The notes under the pieces were generated by a model that was not told the origin of the DNA, searched no databases, and was given only the letters and a program-made list of their open reading frames with translations. A DNA stretch of 34,363 nucleotides from Thermocladium modestius JCM 10088 (GTDB taxonomy: Archaea > Thermoproteota > Thermoprotei > Thermoproteales > Thermocladiaceae): the NCBI GenBank assembly GCA_001315925.1, contig BBBF01000017.1, forward strand, positions 1 to 34,363. The letters run 5' to 3'. The translations under genes were made by a program, and so were the position numbers. This document shows, one piece after another, positions 1-9,165 of this stretch (position 1 is its first letter; each line of letters begins with the position of its first letter).

Positions 1-1
1 A

Positions 2-217
2 TTCGCGGGCACCAAGGTGCTAATAAAGTTGACCAACAGATTCATCAGGTGGATATTCATAGCCATACTGAACTTCCTGGGCGTGGAAATGGTGCTCCGC
101 GGCCTCTCCATAGCTAGGATAATCGTGCTGCCGCTGGCCTATGAGTACTCCGCATCCACCGCACTATCAATAGTATTAATAGCGGCTCTGCTGGCCAGGT
201 ACGGGAGGAGGCGATGA
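2..217 (+). CDS. C-terminal end of a TauE/SafE-like membrane permease (partial)
   Basis: The frame is open from the first bases of the window, so this is the tail of a gene that starts upstream; the GTG at 17 is probably internal. The visible ~70 residues are hydrophobic: an amphipathic segment (LIKLTNRFIRW), a membrane helix (IFIAILNFLGVEMVL) and a second helix before the basic end ARYGRRR. The order 'basic helix, then FLGVEMVLRGL' resembles the end of TauE/SafE sulfite/anion permeases, which in archaea often sit beside a DUF1634 gene, and a DUF1634 gene follows here. Its stop overlaps that gene's start by 4 nt (ATGA), which suggests co-translation. The family call rests on a short tail and on context. 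Confidence 0.5.
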   Translation, partial: FAGTKVLIKLTNRFIRWIFIAILNFLGVEMVLRGLSIARIIVLPLAYEYSASTALSIVLIAALLARYGRRR

Positions 218-603
218 GCATGGACATGGACTCCGTGATAGGAACCACGCTGAGGATCGGCGTGATAATAAGCATTGTATTGATATCGGCCGGAGTAGCG
301 ATAATGCTGGCGAGGGGAGAGGGGCTCGGCTACTCCATAAACGAGATATCCAGCATGAGGAGCCCCCCCGTCAACAGCAGCGTGATACCGGTCCTAAGCG
401 CCGTGGGTCACGCGGCGTCGCTGGATGGGTTGTCGCTGATAGTGCTGGGCCTCGTAGTTCTAATAGCAACGCCTGTGCTAAGGGTGCTGCTGGGCATAGC
501 GTCGTTCGTGATGGAGAAGGACTGGCTCTACGCCGTAATAACCATCATAGTGTTCATTGATCTCATGATAGCCATCTTCATAATACCGGCCCTGCTCAAA
601 TAA
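214..603 (+). CDS. DUF1634 family membrane protein
   Basis: This 129-residue protein has three predicted membrane helices, at roughly residues 12-33, 72-93 and 102-126, matching the usual length and layout of DUF1634. No reaction is known for the family. Its recurrent partner is a TauE/SafE-type permease, which appears to be the upstream overlapping gene, so it may be an accessory subunit of that transporter. The start is the ATG inside the ATGA overlap; a second ATG follows two codons later. The frame is intact, although a run of seven C at 363-369 encodes an extra-looking Pro-Pro. The family assignment is from memory of the profile and was not searched. Confidence 0.7.
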   Translation: MSMDMDSVIGTTLRIGVIISIVLISAGVAIMLARGEGLGYSINEISSMRSPPVNSSVIPVLSAVGHAASLDGLSLIVLGLVVLIATPVLRVLLGIASFVMEKDWLYAVITIIVFIDLMIAIFIIPALLK

Positions 604-884
604 CGCGTTCATTTGATCGCCCGTCGATCATCATGGAGATCAGCACCAACGCGCTACAATCATTGAATGCAGACCACGCCTCCATCTTTTAAACTTAGTG
701 AGGATGGCGAGGGAACGGCATCGCTGAATGGAAATGCCTTGATTATGACTATTGGAGGGCCCAAACATAAACAACAGCATCAAGGCCGCTAATGGCTGGT
801 GAGCGGGCGGGGGGGCATGTAGGTGGGCCAATCATTGGCGGGGGGGCCGTGCCGGCGCCTGGAATTCCATGTGGGAGCAGCGAA
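604..884. other. Gap without a recognisable gene (604-884)
   Basis: These 281 bases hold no supported reading frame on either strand. They contain two G7 tracts near 820 and 845 and an AT-rich stretch (tcttttaaactta) near 690 that could be a promoter element but leads to no credible start codon. I see no tRNA, repeat or hairpin worth calling. Confidence 0.5.
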
Positions 885-2076
885 TTACTTCTTCCTGAGC
901 TTAGCTATGAAGAAGCCCGGCGAATCATTTACGTGGGGGGGATAGAACCTGGCCACAAGGTCTCCCACATCGCCAATGCCCGGCAGTTTCCCAGGCACCG
1001 CTACCTCCTCCACTGAGAAACCCAGCTGTACCGCGTAATCCACGTTATCCTCGTTCTCGAGTGGAGTCATCGTGCAGGTGGAGTACACCAGCGTTCCCCC
1101 CCGCTCCTCAGCAATTTGTGGGCGGCCGCTATGAATTGCCTCTGGTACTGCGCCAACGCATTCACTTGCTTCATGGTCTTCTCATCGAATAGCTTGGGCC
1201 TCACCCCCCCAAGTCGCTGCACGGCGGATCTATCAACACGCCATCCGCCGAGTCCGCCAAGCTAGGCAAATCGATGGGCAAGTACCTGGCATCGCCTCTC
1301 ACCACCTCCCCCCCCGGGAGGCCTAGCCTTTCGAGCGTTTTCTTTGTTTGATCCACCTTCTTGGCATGCCTCTCAACTCCGATCACCCGGGCCTTACCAT
1401 TTGTTAATTGAATCACGTGACTCATCTTCCCCCCCCGGCGCCGCGTTCATGTCAACTATGACCTCCCCCCCAACCCTCGGCTCCAGCACGTGGGCCACCC
1501 ATTGGGCCGGCAGCGACTGCTCGTAGAACAAGCCCTCCTGGAACTCCCTCAACTCGCGGAGCTTCGGCATGGAGTATACGGACTCAACCACCTCCACCGC
1601 CACTCCAGGCGCCCTCCTCAGCATGTCCTTCCTATCCATTCTAGCAATGCCCACCGCAACCACCTCGCCGTTAGGGGGGGCAGCAATGCTCACCTCGGTT
1701 CCCGGGAGCAATGGATCGGCGTAGAGGACCCCCCCGGGGCCGTACAGGTTAGCACCTAGGTACGCGCTCTCCGCCGCCTGCTTATTAGCAACCACGACCC
1801 TCCTGGCCGGGCTTATCTTGTTGGGGGGGCCCTTGACCGGTATCCACAGGGCCTCACTCAACTCCTCGTCGCGCCTAGCATCAATGCCCCCCCTTCCCCC
1901 GAAGCGCGGCGGCCAAGTCCCCCCGCTGTGGTCTTCATTGTGTTGACCCTTATGTAGTACCTGGACGGCGGGCTCTTCACTGCCCTCATCATGGAATCTA
2001 TATCCGAGTCCGAGAAGAAGCCGAGCAGATACTTGTAGAGCTCCTCATCAAGCTTAACTCCGTCCAACTCCATCAA
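885..2076 (-). CDS. NOL1/NOP2/sun-family RNA m5C methyltransferase with PUA domain (frame broken)
   Basis: A SAM-dependent RNA cytosine-C5 methyltransferase of the archaeal NSUN6-like type, probably acting on tRNA. Four fragments in different frames join into one ~390-residue protein. From the N-terminus these are a helical domain (2076-1925), a PUA-like domain (around GEVVAVGIARMDRKD) and the methylase core with DMNAAPGGK (SAM site, 1445-1425), VIGVERH, DPPCSDLG (motif IV Cys, ~1210) and YSTCT (motif VI Cys, ~1080). The end RFYPHVNDSPGFFIAKLRK is typical of the family. Breaks lie at G/C tracts near 1915-1921, 1884-1890, 1429-1436, 1204-1210 and 1095-1101. The start is TTG 2076 or ATG 2073; an AT-rich box (ttttaa) about 25 bp upstream suggests a leaderless mRNA. 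All family motifs survive, so the breaks look like sequence error rather than decay. Confidence 0.9.
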
Positions 2077-2221
2077 AGCGAACGAAGCCCATCCGCTTAA
2101 AATCGTTTATCCCAAGCCCTAGTGATCGGCCTGCTTATAAATAGGCCCCACGTCAAACCAAAAATGAATTACTCGACGGAAATGCATTAATACATTGACT
2201 TTATGTAATATTTCGATCGGT

Positions 2222-2821
2222 ATGCCCTTCATAGACTACTTGACGGCTATGATGACGCTCTCCATTGCCGTGGACCTGGCCGCATATACATGGCGTACAG
2301 GCTAAGCAACCCGATTCAAAGGGAGGACTCGGCGGGGGGGATGGAGGAGATCAAGTCCATAGGGCTCACGCTCCTCGCCCTGAGCCTCCCCCACGCTAAT
2401 ATATGGATTATCGATGTCGATAACATGGCCGCTTCCCGGTGGGTATAACCTGCTCTTCGGGGGGGATCCCTTCGCCTACCTGGGCGTGGTGGCCTTGATG
2501 GGCGGATTACTCCTCTACTTCTCCCCCCCCACCAAGTTGAAGGCGGCCTCCCTGCCCGTGGGATTCCTCTCCTTAATCACAATAGTGTACGGCGCCTCCA
2601 TACTCACCCACGGCCTCACGAGCGAGCCCACGTTGGCCTTCGCCTTCTACCTATTCGAGGGACTCGGCGGAATCTCAATGGCCCTGTTGCTCTTCAAGCA
2701 GAATAAGGCAATCGCATACGCGACAATGGCCTTGCTGGCAATAGCCGCCATAATAATCTTGATAGTGGATGGAGGAGCCATATTCCAGCATCCAGCCCTC
2801 TTCGCCAAGTACGCGCCGTGA
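2222..2821 (+). CDS. DUF981 family membrane protein (frame broken)
   Basis: A polytopic membrane protein of about 200 residues, rebuilt from three frames. The middle carries WPLPG(G)YNLLFG(G)DPF, which matches the characteristic DUF981 segment 'WPLPGPYN-LFGDP'. Around it are about six hydrophobic helices. No function is known for the family. The first break is near 2280, where one C seems to be missing (GCCGC for GCCGCC). The second is at 2386-2390, where five C replace the four needed for SLPTLIYGL. Two further tracts, at 2459 and 2523, only add Gly or Pro. A T-rich terminator follows directly. The start is ATG 2222, which gives the expected N-terminal helix. Confidence 0.75.
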
Positions 2822-2846
2822 ACTCATTAAACTAAAAATAATCTAA

Positions 2847-2861
2847 TTTCTTTCCTTTTTT
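2847..2861 (+). terminator. T-rich terminator between convergent genes
   Basis: A pyrimidine run (TTTC TTTCC TTTTTT C) lies 26-40 bp after the DUF981 stop and a few bases before the convergent cobY stop. Archaeal termination typically needs only such T tracts, with no hairpin, so it probably ends the upstream transcript. Confidence 0.5.
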
Positions 2862-2864
2862 CAT

Positions 2865-3400
2865 TTAATCCCCAATCAACTCATTGCCGCATAAGGCGTT
2901 GACCCTGCTCAAGTCCTCCGGCGAGTCCACATCCATCAATTCCGGGGGGGACCACTCCATTATTAAATCCGCCCAGTCGGAACCGTCGCGCGTTATTAAT
3001 GACACCCCCACGGGCTCCGTGGATGAACCACGGCGAACCAGCAGCGTCACAATGGATGAATCCATTGAGGCGGCGGCTGACTCAAAATTCCTAACCGCCC
3101 TCCCAGCGAACGGCATGTCCGCCGGCACAACGAGAAACGGCTTCCTCACAGTCCTCATCAGGAGGCCCAGATCCGTGGAGTAATCGGAGCCGCTGGTCAT
3201 AACTACATCCACGCCATTTCTGCGGCACCACTCGATGGTTACGGGGGACCAGCGGCTGGCCGCCACTATCACCCAATGATCCGACAAGCCTCCACCTCTC
3301 TCTCTATGATTGGAGCCCCCCCGCACACTTCCAGCATGGCTTTCTCGGTTCCACCCATTCTACTTCCCCCCCTGCCTCCCGCCATTATTATGACCAGCAT
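2865..3400 (-). CDS. cobY: Adenosylcobinamide-phosphate guanylyltransferase CobY (frame broken)
   Basis: A nucleotidyltransferase that activates adenosylcobinamide phosphate with GTP in archaeal cobamide assembly or salvage. The N-terminus VIIMAGGRG-SRMGGTEKAM is the NTP-transferase signature (GGxGxRMG...EK), followed by LEVCGAPIIEREVEA. The centre carries TSGSDYSTDLG and VVPADMPF (the 'PADMPF' metal/nucleotide segment), as in CobY-like proteins. About 178 residues, the normal length. One frame change lies near 3285, outside any long tract, where a base appears missing in GAGGC-TTG. The G7 tracts at 3366 and 3315 only add Gly. It starts 5 nt after the SpoIIM-like gene on the same strand, so the two form an operon. 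A MobA-like molybdenum cofactor enzyme is a less likely alternative. Confidence 0.8.
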
Positions 3401-3404
3401 GCCG

Positions 3405-3967
3405 CTAAAGCCCCCCCATGGATCGGACAAGCCCGAGCTCCAACGCCTCCAGCGCGGCGGCCGCCAGCAGCACGACCATGGAGATTGATAGCAGTATCAA
3501 CCACCTAATCGGATTCACCCGCTCGTGCCTGGTTATGGATAGGCTCACGTCCATTGAGGCGTAGAGCGAGATGGAGTAAGCCAGCAACTCCAGTAGGCCG
3601 TGCGGAAATAGCGCGCTTACCGTGTACGCCAGAAACGGCCCGTATATGCCCATTCCCGAGTAGGGATTTAGGGAGGCGGCGGCGTAGCCCAGCACCAGGC
3701 CCGTTTCTCCCAGCGAGAATACGTAGGCGATGGGGGGGCAGGAAGGGGATGCTTATAGCTAGGTTAATTATAGAGTTATGCTCGAATATGAATAACGCGG
3801 TGGTCAAGCCGGCCCCCCCAAGTGAAGGGACTCCAGGCCGTTGACCTCGGAGGCGAGGTCCAGCACCCCCCCTCAACGGTCAATGCGTATCCCACTAAGT
3901 CCGATGCCAGCAACAACACGAACGTGGCTAAGTAATACAGAAAAAGCATCCTTGTGTTGATGCTCAT
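3405..3967 (-). CDS. SpoIIM/DUF95-type integral membrane protein (frame broken)
   Basis: A membrane protein of about 185 residues with five predicted helices. The diagnostic part is FIFEHNSIINLAISIPF, then an NPYSGMGIYGPF stretch, then ALFPHGLLELLAYSISL, which matches the SpoIIM/DUF95 pattern of 'F.NN....iP' and 'PHG..E'. The family's role outside sporulation is unknown. The N-terminus is MSINTRMLFLYYL, with a TATA-like box (TATTTAATAA) at 3989-3999, about 27 bp upstream, giving a leaderless start. Breaks occur at tracts near 3866 (five G inferred, seven seen), 3812 (five inferred, seven seen) and 3732. It is first in an operon with cobY. Confidence 0.8.
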
Positions 3968-4133
3968 GAATCTTGGACAAGCGAGGGATTATTAAATATT
4001 CAATCAGCCCACCTCCCCCCCGCGTGCCCTTTCATCACAGGCGGTTATCCTGGAAGCTTGTAAGGGTTCAAAAATAAATGCCTAAGGACCTGAATCCAAA
4101 TAAGTTTAATAACATCTAGATGGAGCTAGGAGC

Positions 4134-4567
4134 GTGGATTTAGAGGAACTGCGCAGAAAGGCTGAGAGGGCCTTGCAGGCGGAGGCCAGGGCATTGAGTT
4201 CTCTATTGGAGATAAGCAGGAACGCGGGGGAGGAGACGGCGGAGTTGCTCTCAACAGTGATATTCGAGACCGCTCTGCATATGGAAATAATGAGGGGCAT
4301 CATGACGGCGGTGGACTTAACCAGAAGAGCTGGGGGGGAGAGCGGGTTCAGGGGGGATCCGCTGGACTCAGCGATGTCAGGAGGGAGCTGGGTAAGCAGG
4401 ATGAGATAGAGCGCGAGGCGTACGAGCTTTATCTGGACTTAGCGAAGACGGAGGAGAATTCATTCGTGAGGGAATTATTCAACGCCATAGCCAGAGACGA
4501 GGAGGTTCACCACGCGTTGCTGAAGTACGTTGAATCGCGAGCATTAAGCGGTCCACCTCATGGGTAG
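4134..4567 (+). CDS. Ferritin-like / rubrerythrin-fold protein (frame broken)
   Basis: A mostly helical protein of about 142 residues. The second half carries EIEREAYELYLDLAK and RDEEVHHALLKYV, a pair of ExxY and DEExHH-like motifs typical of ferritin-like diiron proteins. The first half has EETAELLSTVIFETALHMEI, a plausible partner helix pair. A role in peroxide or iron handling is possible but not shown. The frame changes at 4331-4337: five G would read RRAGGERVQ and run on into the second half, while seven G are present. The GTG start sits about 26 bp after a TATA-like box (AAGTTTAATAA). A stand-alone four-helix regulator is another possibility. Confidence 0.6.
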
Positions 4568-4597
4568 GTTTAAAAACGGGTTTACGGCACTACATTG

Positions 4598-5196
4598 ATG
4601 CGTGCCGGCATAGTGGCGTTCGCCATCGCCTTGACGGTGGGGGGGGCCATGTTGTTATTGGCGATGTACGTGGAGCCGTTAATCGTATCCATAGAGTCCG
4701 GCCCGCCCCAGCAAACGGCATCGGTGGTCTCCCCCTTGCTTCGGATAAGCGTGGCCGGATCACTCATAAATGCAAGGCCCGGCGTCCTACTTAGCTACTT
4801 GAAGCTGACGGCCTCCGTGCTGGACTTGGTCGGGTTAGGCTTATCCGTTTACCTATTCCTATTCATAAGGAGGAAAGCGTCGTGGAGCAGCATCGTGGAT
4901 AAGATGAGGGAACAGCCCCTACTCCTCCTGCCTGCCGTGCTGATTGCGATAGCCGTGGTCATGCTCGTCCCCCCTCCCCCGCGACCATAGCCATGGAAGG
5001 CGGCGTGGCCACCATTGCAACCAACGTGTACGGCGTAGCGTCCGGCATACTATACTTCGCGGGAATCGCGTTGGCCGTTCTATTGATTAGGTTCTACGGC
5101 TATGATTATGACATAGCGTACAGCACGTTTAACTTCGATATGCTGGACTCGGAGACCATATACATTGATCAATACGACGAGACCGCCGCCTCATGA
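4598..5196 (+). CDS. Unknown four-helix membrane protein (frame broken)
   Basis: Two consecutive open frames join to give about 198 residues. Hydrophobic helices lie at residues 5-26, 60-85, ~105-125 and, after the break, ~150-170. The C-terminal ~35 residues are soluble and acidic, rich in D and Y (YGYDYDIAYSTF, YIDQYDETAAS). The break is at two C runs, 4969-4980 (C6 T C5); removing one C from each reads VPLPATIAMEGG through. I do not recognise the family. It starts about 30 bp after the ferritin-like gene, so the two may be co-transcribed. Confidence 0.6.
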
Positions 5197-5351
5197 CCGG
5201 CCTCCGGCCCTTGGATCAAAGCACTAATGGAGTGGGAATACCATCCCACGCGCAAGGGTTAAACGCTACCATTAATTGAAAATCACTATCGCAGCGCAAT
5301 GCGCAGAACTTAAGTTTCTGCTCTTCATGTTTAATATAATTCATTGCATAT

Positions 5352-5376
5352 TGCGTGTCCAATTTTTGGTAACGCA
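5352..5376. promoter_or_regulatory. 25-bp palindrome, copy A, upstream of aldehyde oxidoreductase
   Basis: An interrupted dyad with outer arms TGCGT/ACGCA and inner arms CCAA/TTGG, each separated by 2 nt, around a 3-nt centre (TTT). The same 25 bp with one centre base changed recurs at 7429-7453, on the other side of the aldehyde ferredoxin oxidoreductase gene. It lies about 95 bp before that gene's start, upstream of its TATA box, a position that suits a dimeric regulator. No binding protein is identified. Confidence 0.5.
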
Positions 5377-5438
5377 GTTCATGAAAATCACACCTAAACA
5401 CCAAGGATCTCCAATGGGTGATACACCCATCGCGAAAT

Positions 5439-5448
5439 ATTTTATTAA
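5439..5448 (+). promoter_or_regulatory. TATA box of the aldehyde oxidoreductase gene
   Basis: TATTTTATTA is centred 27 bp before the ATG at 5471, as expected for a leaderless archaeal transcript. A perfect 7-bp dyad (ATGGGTG/CACCCAT, 5414-5430) lies just upstream where a TFB-recognition element or operator could be. Confidence 0.6.
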
Positions 5449-5470
5449 TTGGATACGATGCATAACGGCG

Positions 5471-7304
5471 ATGTATGGATACAGCGGTAGAATTATCTGG
5501 GTGGACCTATCCGGCTCCGTTAGGATTGATGAGGTGAGGGAGCGCGATGCGCGAATGTTCGTGGGAGGCAGGGGGCCTCGGGCTTAAGCTGGTTATGGAC
5601 ATGGGGCTTGACGTGGATGCCGTGAACCCCCCCTATGGTCCGGAGAATCCTTTTATATTGGCCACGGGCCCCCCCTTGGGCGGCACCAGGATACCCCTCG
5701 CCACCAGGGCCGCCGCCATCTTCAAGTCCCCATTAACGAATAGGTGGAGCTACTCCACGGTGGGAGGCACGCTTGGGGGGGCTTACATGAAGTACTCCGG
5801 CGTCGATGTAGTGGTCATTAGAGGAGTAAGCGCCAAGCCCATTCACTTGATCGTTGGGGATGGAAAGGTAGAGATCAAGGACGCAGGGGGGGACTTGTGG
5901 GGCTTGGACACGGTGGAGACGGAGCATGCAATAAAGAGGGAGTTCAGGGACGCGGCCGTGTTAACGATAGGACCGGCGGGCGAGAATGGAGTGCCCTATG
6001 CCTGCATAGGCCATGAGGAGTGGAGGCAGTTCGGCAGGACGGGGGGGCCGGGGGGGCGGTGATGGGGGGGAGCAAGCGCATTAAGGCCATAACCTTCGTG
6101 CCCACCAATAAGGCGGTGCAAGTGGCCAGTGATGAGGCCTACCATGAATTGGTCAAGGAATTCGGAAGGCTGGCCGTGGCCAATCCAGGAATGGTGGCCT
6201 ACAGGCAGGGAGGAACTGTGCGTCTCATCGATGTGGGGGGGAACGGCATGGGATTCTTCCCCAGCATTTACTGGACCAAGGTAGTGATGCCGCATTGGGA
6301 GGACATTAGCTGGGAGAAGTCGCTGAGGACTAATTACTTTATTAAGAACGGGGGGGCATGCCTGTACTGCCCCGTGGCGTGCCATAAGGTCGTCAAATCA
6401 AGCGGGGGGGGCGAGTACGACTTGGAGTATGAGACGGTTATGGCGCTGGGCGGGTTGACTGGAATAAGTGATCCACGGGAAGTAATAGACTTGGCCGAAT
6501 TGGCTGACAGGCTCGGCTTCGACACGGTGAGCCTGGGCAACTCCGTGGCCCTACTCATGTACCTGGGAGAGAGGGGGGGCTCGTGAGGGGGGGAGCGCCG
6601 TCCTGGGGGGGAGATTACGTGGGGGGGTCAGGCAATTGATAATCGATACAGCCCATAGAAGAGGGCTCGGCAAGCTGGTGTCGCTGGGCGTTAAGGCGTT
6701 GGCGGAGGAGCTGGGCGTGCCTGACTTGGCCATCCACGTTAAGGGCCTAGAGCCCGCCGCTTATGATCCGAGGACCCTCAAGGGCATGGCGCTTAACAAT
6801 TCCATCTCGGAAAGGGGGGGGCAGATCACCTATGGTCCTCCGCCTATGCCATAGACATAGCGGGCCAGGGAGGCGGTAGGTTCGCCGTGGGCGAGGAGAA
6901 GATAAGGGCAATAATGGATGTGGAGGAGAGAAACGCGCTCTACGACTCCCTGCTGCTCTGCAAGTTCGGGAGGGCGATCTACTCGTGGGACGCCATCAGG
7001 AACGCTTTGAACGCCGTAACGGGAATGGGCTACACCAACGATGAGTTGAGGAATGTAGCGCGTAGGATAATAGTCCTCCACAGGTACTTGAATAAGACAA
7101 CTATGAAGCAAGACAGGCTGCCTCCCAGGTGGCTGCGGGAACCCGTGGAGTACGAGGGCAAGCAGTACGTAGTGGCAGAGGAGGAGTGGTCATACATGGT
7201 AAGGAAGTACTACGAGTTGAGGGGGCTACGACGAGGAGGGAAAGCCGAGGCGGGAAACCCTCGAGGAGTTGGGATTGCCCAGCGAGGAGACCAAGACGCC
7301 GTAA
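5471..7304 (+). CDS. aor: Aldehyde:ferredoxin oxidoreductase, tungstopterin type (frame broken)
   Basis: A tungsten-pterin enzyme oxidising aldehydes to acids with ferredoxin as acceptor, in the cytoplasm; about 600 residues, normal for the family. The start ATG gives MYGYSGRIIWVDLS, then the pterin-site VGGRG. Next come ATGP-LGGT, GGT-LGAYMKYSGVD, DLWGLDTVETE, GPAGENGVPYACIGHEE and the cluster motif CLYCPVAC (Cys-X2-Cys-X3-Cys), with the fourth Cys in YDSLLLCKFG. The end is YYELRGYDEEGKPRRETLEE. Six or more breaks separate these pieces (about 5567, 6052, 6590, 6606, 6622, 7222), nearly all at G tracts. Other tracts add single Gly or Pro residues absent from the family. It stands alone between two copies of a palindrome. 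Substrate cannot be told from sequence. Confidence 0.95.
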
Positions 7305-7873
7305 GCCGCAATACCACGACCCCCACAAGGACATAAATTCAATTCGTACCGTTCAATAAGCAGGAAAAGAGAATTATCGAAAACCCAATGGTAGTTGTGG
7401 AGAACGTTATCATGGAGCGATGACTTACTGCGTGTCCAATTCTTGGTAACGCATATATAAATATTACCAATATGGATATTCAATACGCATTAATTCCGTT
7501 AATGAATATTTAGCCGGGGCCGGGGGGGATTGATAAAGGAGTGGGCAAGCCTAGCCTCTCTGGGGCTGGGGTGGGTTTTTAGGTTCAGTGTTTTGTTGGG
7601 GTTTTCACCCCCCCTCCCTCTCTCGGTTAATTCTTTGAGGATGGGGGGGCTGGGGCCGACTACCCCCCAGCAATGCCAGTAGGGGAGTCGAGTATCGCCC
7701 AGTAAAGGGGGCGTAACCCCCCCAAGACCCCCCCGGGGGAACCCCCCTCAAGGCGGGGGGGAAGAGGTCAGTTGGTTTGTTCTCCGTTATGGTTAAGCCA
7801 CGCATCCGTGAGGATGCGGCATCATTTCTCTATAGCTTTACGGGGGGGCTTAGTGAGTGGAGGATCCTTGCCT
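7305..7873. other. Gene-free stretch, possible IS200/IS605 right-end relic with a 7-bp hairpin
   Basis: There is no credible gene in 569 bp. Besides palindrome copy B, the segment 7741-7772 reads CCCTCAAGGCGGG...AAGAGGTCAG. This is like the right end of IS200/IS605 elements, where the tnpB coding end and its guide-RNA scaffold meet; a related motif sits at 26191. In frame upstream, short peptides such as SRVSPSKGG can be read but no TnpB catalytic motif. At 7801-7818 a perfect 7-bp hairpin (CGCATCC/GGATGCG) closes a GTGA tetraloop. The element identity is a guess from motif resemblance. Confidence 0.3.
7429..7453. promoter_or_regulatory. 25-bp palindrome, copy B, downstream of aldehyde oxidoreductase
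   Basis: It has the same arms as copy A (TGCGT/ACGCA outside, CCAA/TTGG inside), with centre TTC instead of TTT. A strong AT stretch (ATATATAAATATT) begins at its 3' edge, so it may lie in a promoter rather than at a gene end. However, no convincing gene starts within 300 bp on either strand. Confidence 0.45.
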
Positions 7874-8937
7874 TCATGGAGCAGCTCGCTTAACTGCTTT
7901 GGCTGACTTGATAACTATTAATTCATGGCTTGGCTTTATGATTAATTCATCGCTTGGGCTTATTAATGCCTCATTATTATCGCCAAGAATGCCAATTAGT
8001 ATGCCCGACTCGCGCTCCCTCACCTTAATTAACGCGTCCCTGAAGCTTAGCCCAGCGTACTCGCTTGAACTGATCACTGAGATTTCACTGTCGCCCCCCC
8101 TGAGCAGCCTCATTACCGCCCTCAGCGATCCCTTATAGATGGCTTCGGTTGCTACTGCTATAGTAGTCAATGACCCCCCCACTGCGATAGCCTCATTAGC
8201 CCCCCCAGCCTTAAGGGCGTATTCAGCGTTGTTCTCATCAAGCAGTTCAGCCACTATGTAGAGGTTCGGGTTAATGCTTCTAGCCACTATTACCTCCATA
8301 AGCGTTTTCGCGTCGGCTGAGGCCACGTCTCCCTGGGGAAGTATCATTAATGATGCTGCCTCATCGATGTTAGCCCTAATCAATGTGTCCTTCAGCGTCG
8401 GGTTGCCCTTTATGAATTCCACATCCTTAGGCAGGTTAGGCGGCTTATCGAGTTCACTTACGTAAACCACATCTATGAATTTGCCCGAATCCTCCATCAA
8501 TTTAGTTAAGGCCTTAACTAGATTAATAGCCCTATCCGGCTCGCCTAAAATGATCACGTGATCGCCCTTACTGCTCGATTTCATGCCGTTCACTCTCTCC
8601 ATCGCCCTCTCCGTCAATAAAGTAGCTATTGACGCCGTTAATATGCTTATCACGGCTATGCCGATCGGCATTATAACCATGTCCACAACCCTACCTATCG
8701 TGGTTTGAGGAACTATATCCCCATAGCCCACGGTGGTAATGGTCTCCATGACGAACCAAACAGCGTCGAAGAAGTTCTTTATGTTGGGATTATGGCCGTA
8801 CTCCACCAGATAGATGCCTAACGCCCCCCAAGAAATAGCACAGCTATGAACATCAAAATAGCATACATTATCACGCTCCTTAACGCTCTCCTGATTCTCT
8901 TCATTAATCTATACGTATTCAACTGTATGACGGGCAT
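7874..8937 (-). CDS. RCK-domain potassium channel, two-helix MthK type (frame broken once)
   Basis: A potassium channel of about 354 residues in the cytoplasmic membrane. After a basic N-terminus comes helix 1 (VIMYAILMFIAVLFL), then a pore helix and the selectivity filter TTVGYGD (~residue 68). Helix 2 (VVDMVIMPIGIAVISIL) follows. The cytoplasmic TrkA-N domain starts GDHVIILGEPDRAINLVKAL and a TrkA-C domain forms the end. The only break is at 8823-8828, where six C replace the four needed for FLGALGIYLVEYG. The ATG at 8937 follows a TATA-like GTTAAATGC. Ligand gating by Ca2+ or nucleotide is usual for the family but cannot be read here. Confidence 0.93.
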
Positions 8938-8959
8938 ATCTACTCATTGAATAACCCCC

Positions 8960-9165
8960 CTATGCATTTAACTTTTCGGGAGGCATGGTACGATTGAATT
9001 AACTGCGGAGGTTTGGTGAGGGGGGGAGCTTTAGAGATTATATTTAGCGCTTCCCTGCAATGTTAATCGAGGAAGGGCATTGGCGCGAGCATTAGGTGGG
9101 GGGGGATCTATAATCCCGTGAAGGTGGGTTCCGAAAAGGTTAGGGTGAAGAGGTGCTTTCCACGC
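8960..9165. other. Gap between channel and phosphorylase genes
   Basis: This holds the promoter side of the channel gene and the downstream end of the phosphorylase gene. There are G7 tracts near 9020 and 9100. I see no gene, hairpin or repeat. Confidence 0.4.

Noticed and set aside
5471..7304. Programmed ribosomal or transcriptional slippage at the G/C tracts to make full-length proteins
   Set aside because: Some genes would need six or more separate slips of differing size, tracts also hit a tRNA and gaps, and many in-frame tracts gain nothing. It is far less likely than sequence error or mutation.
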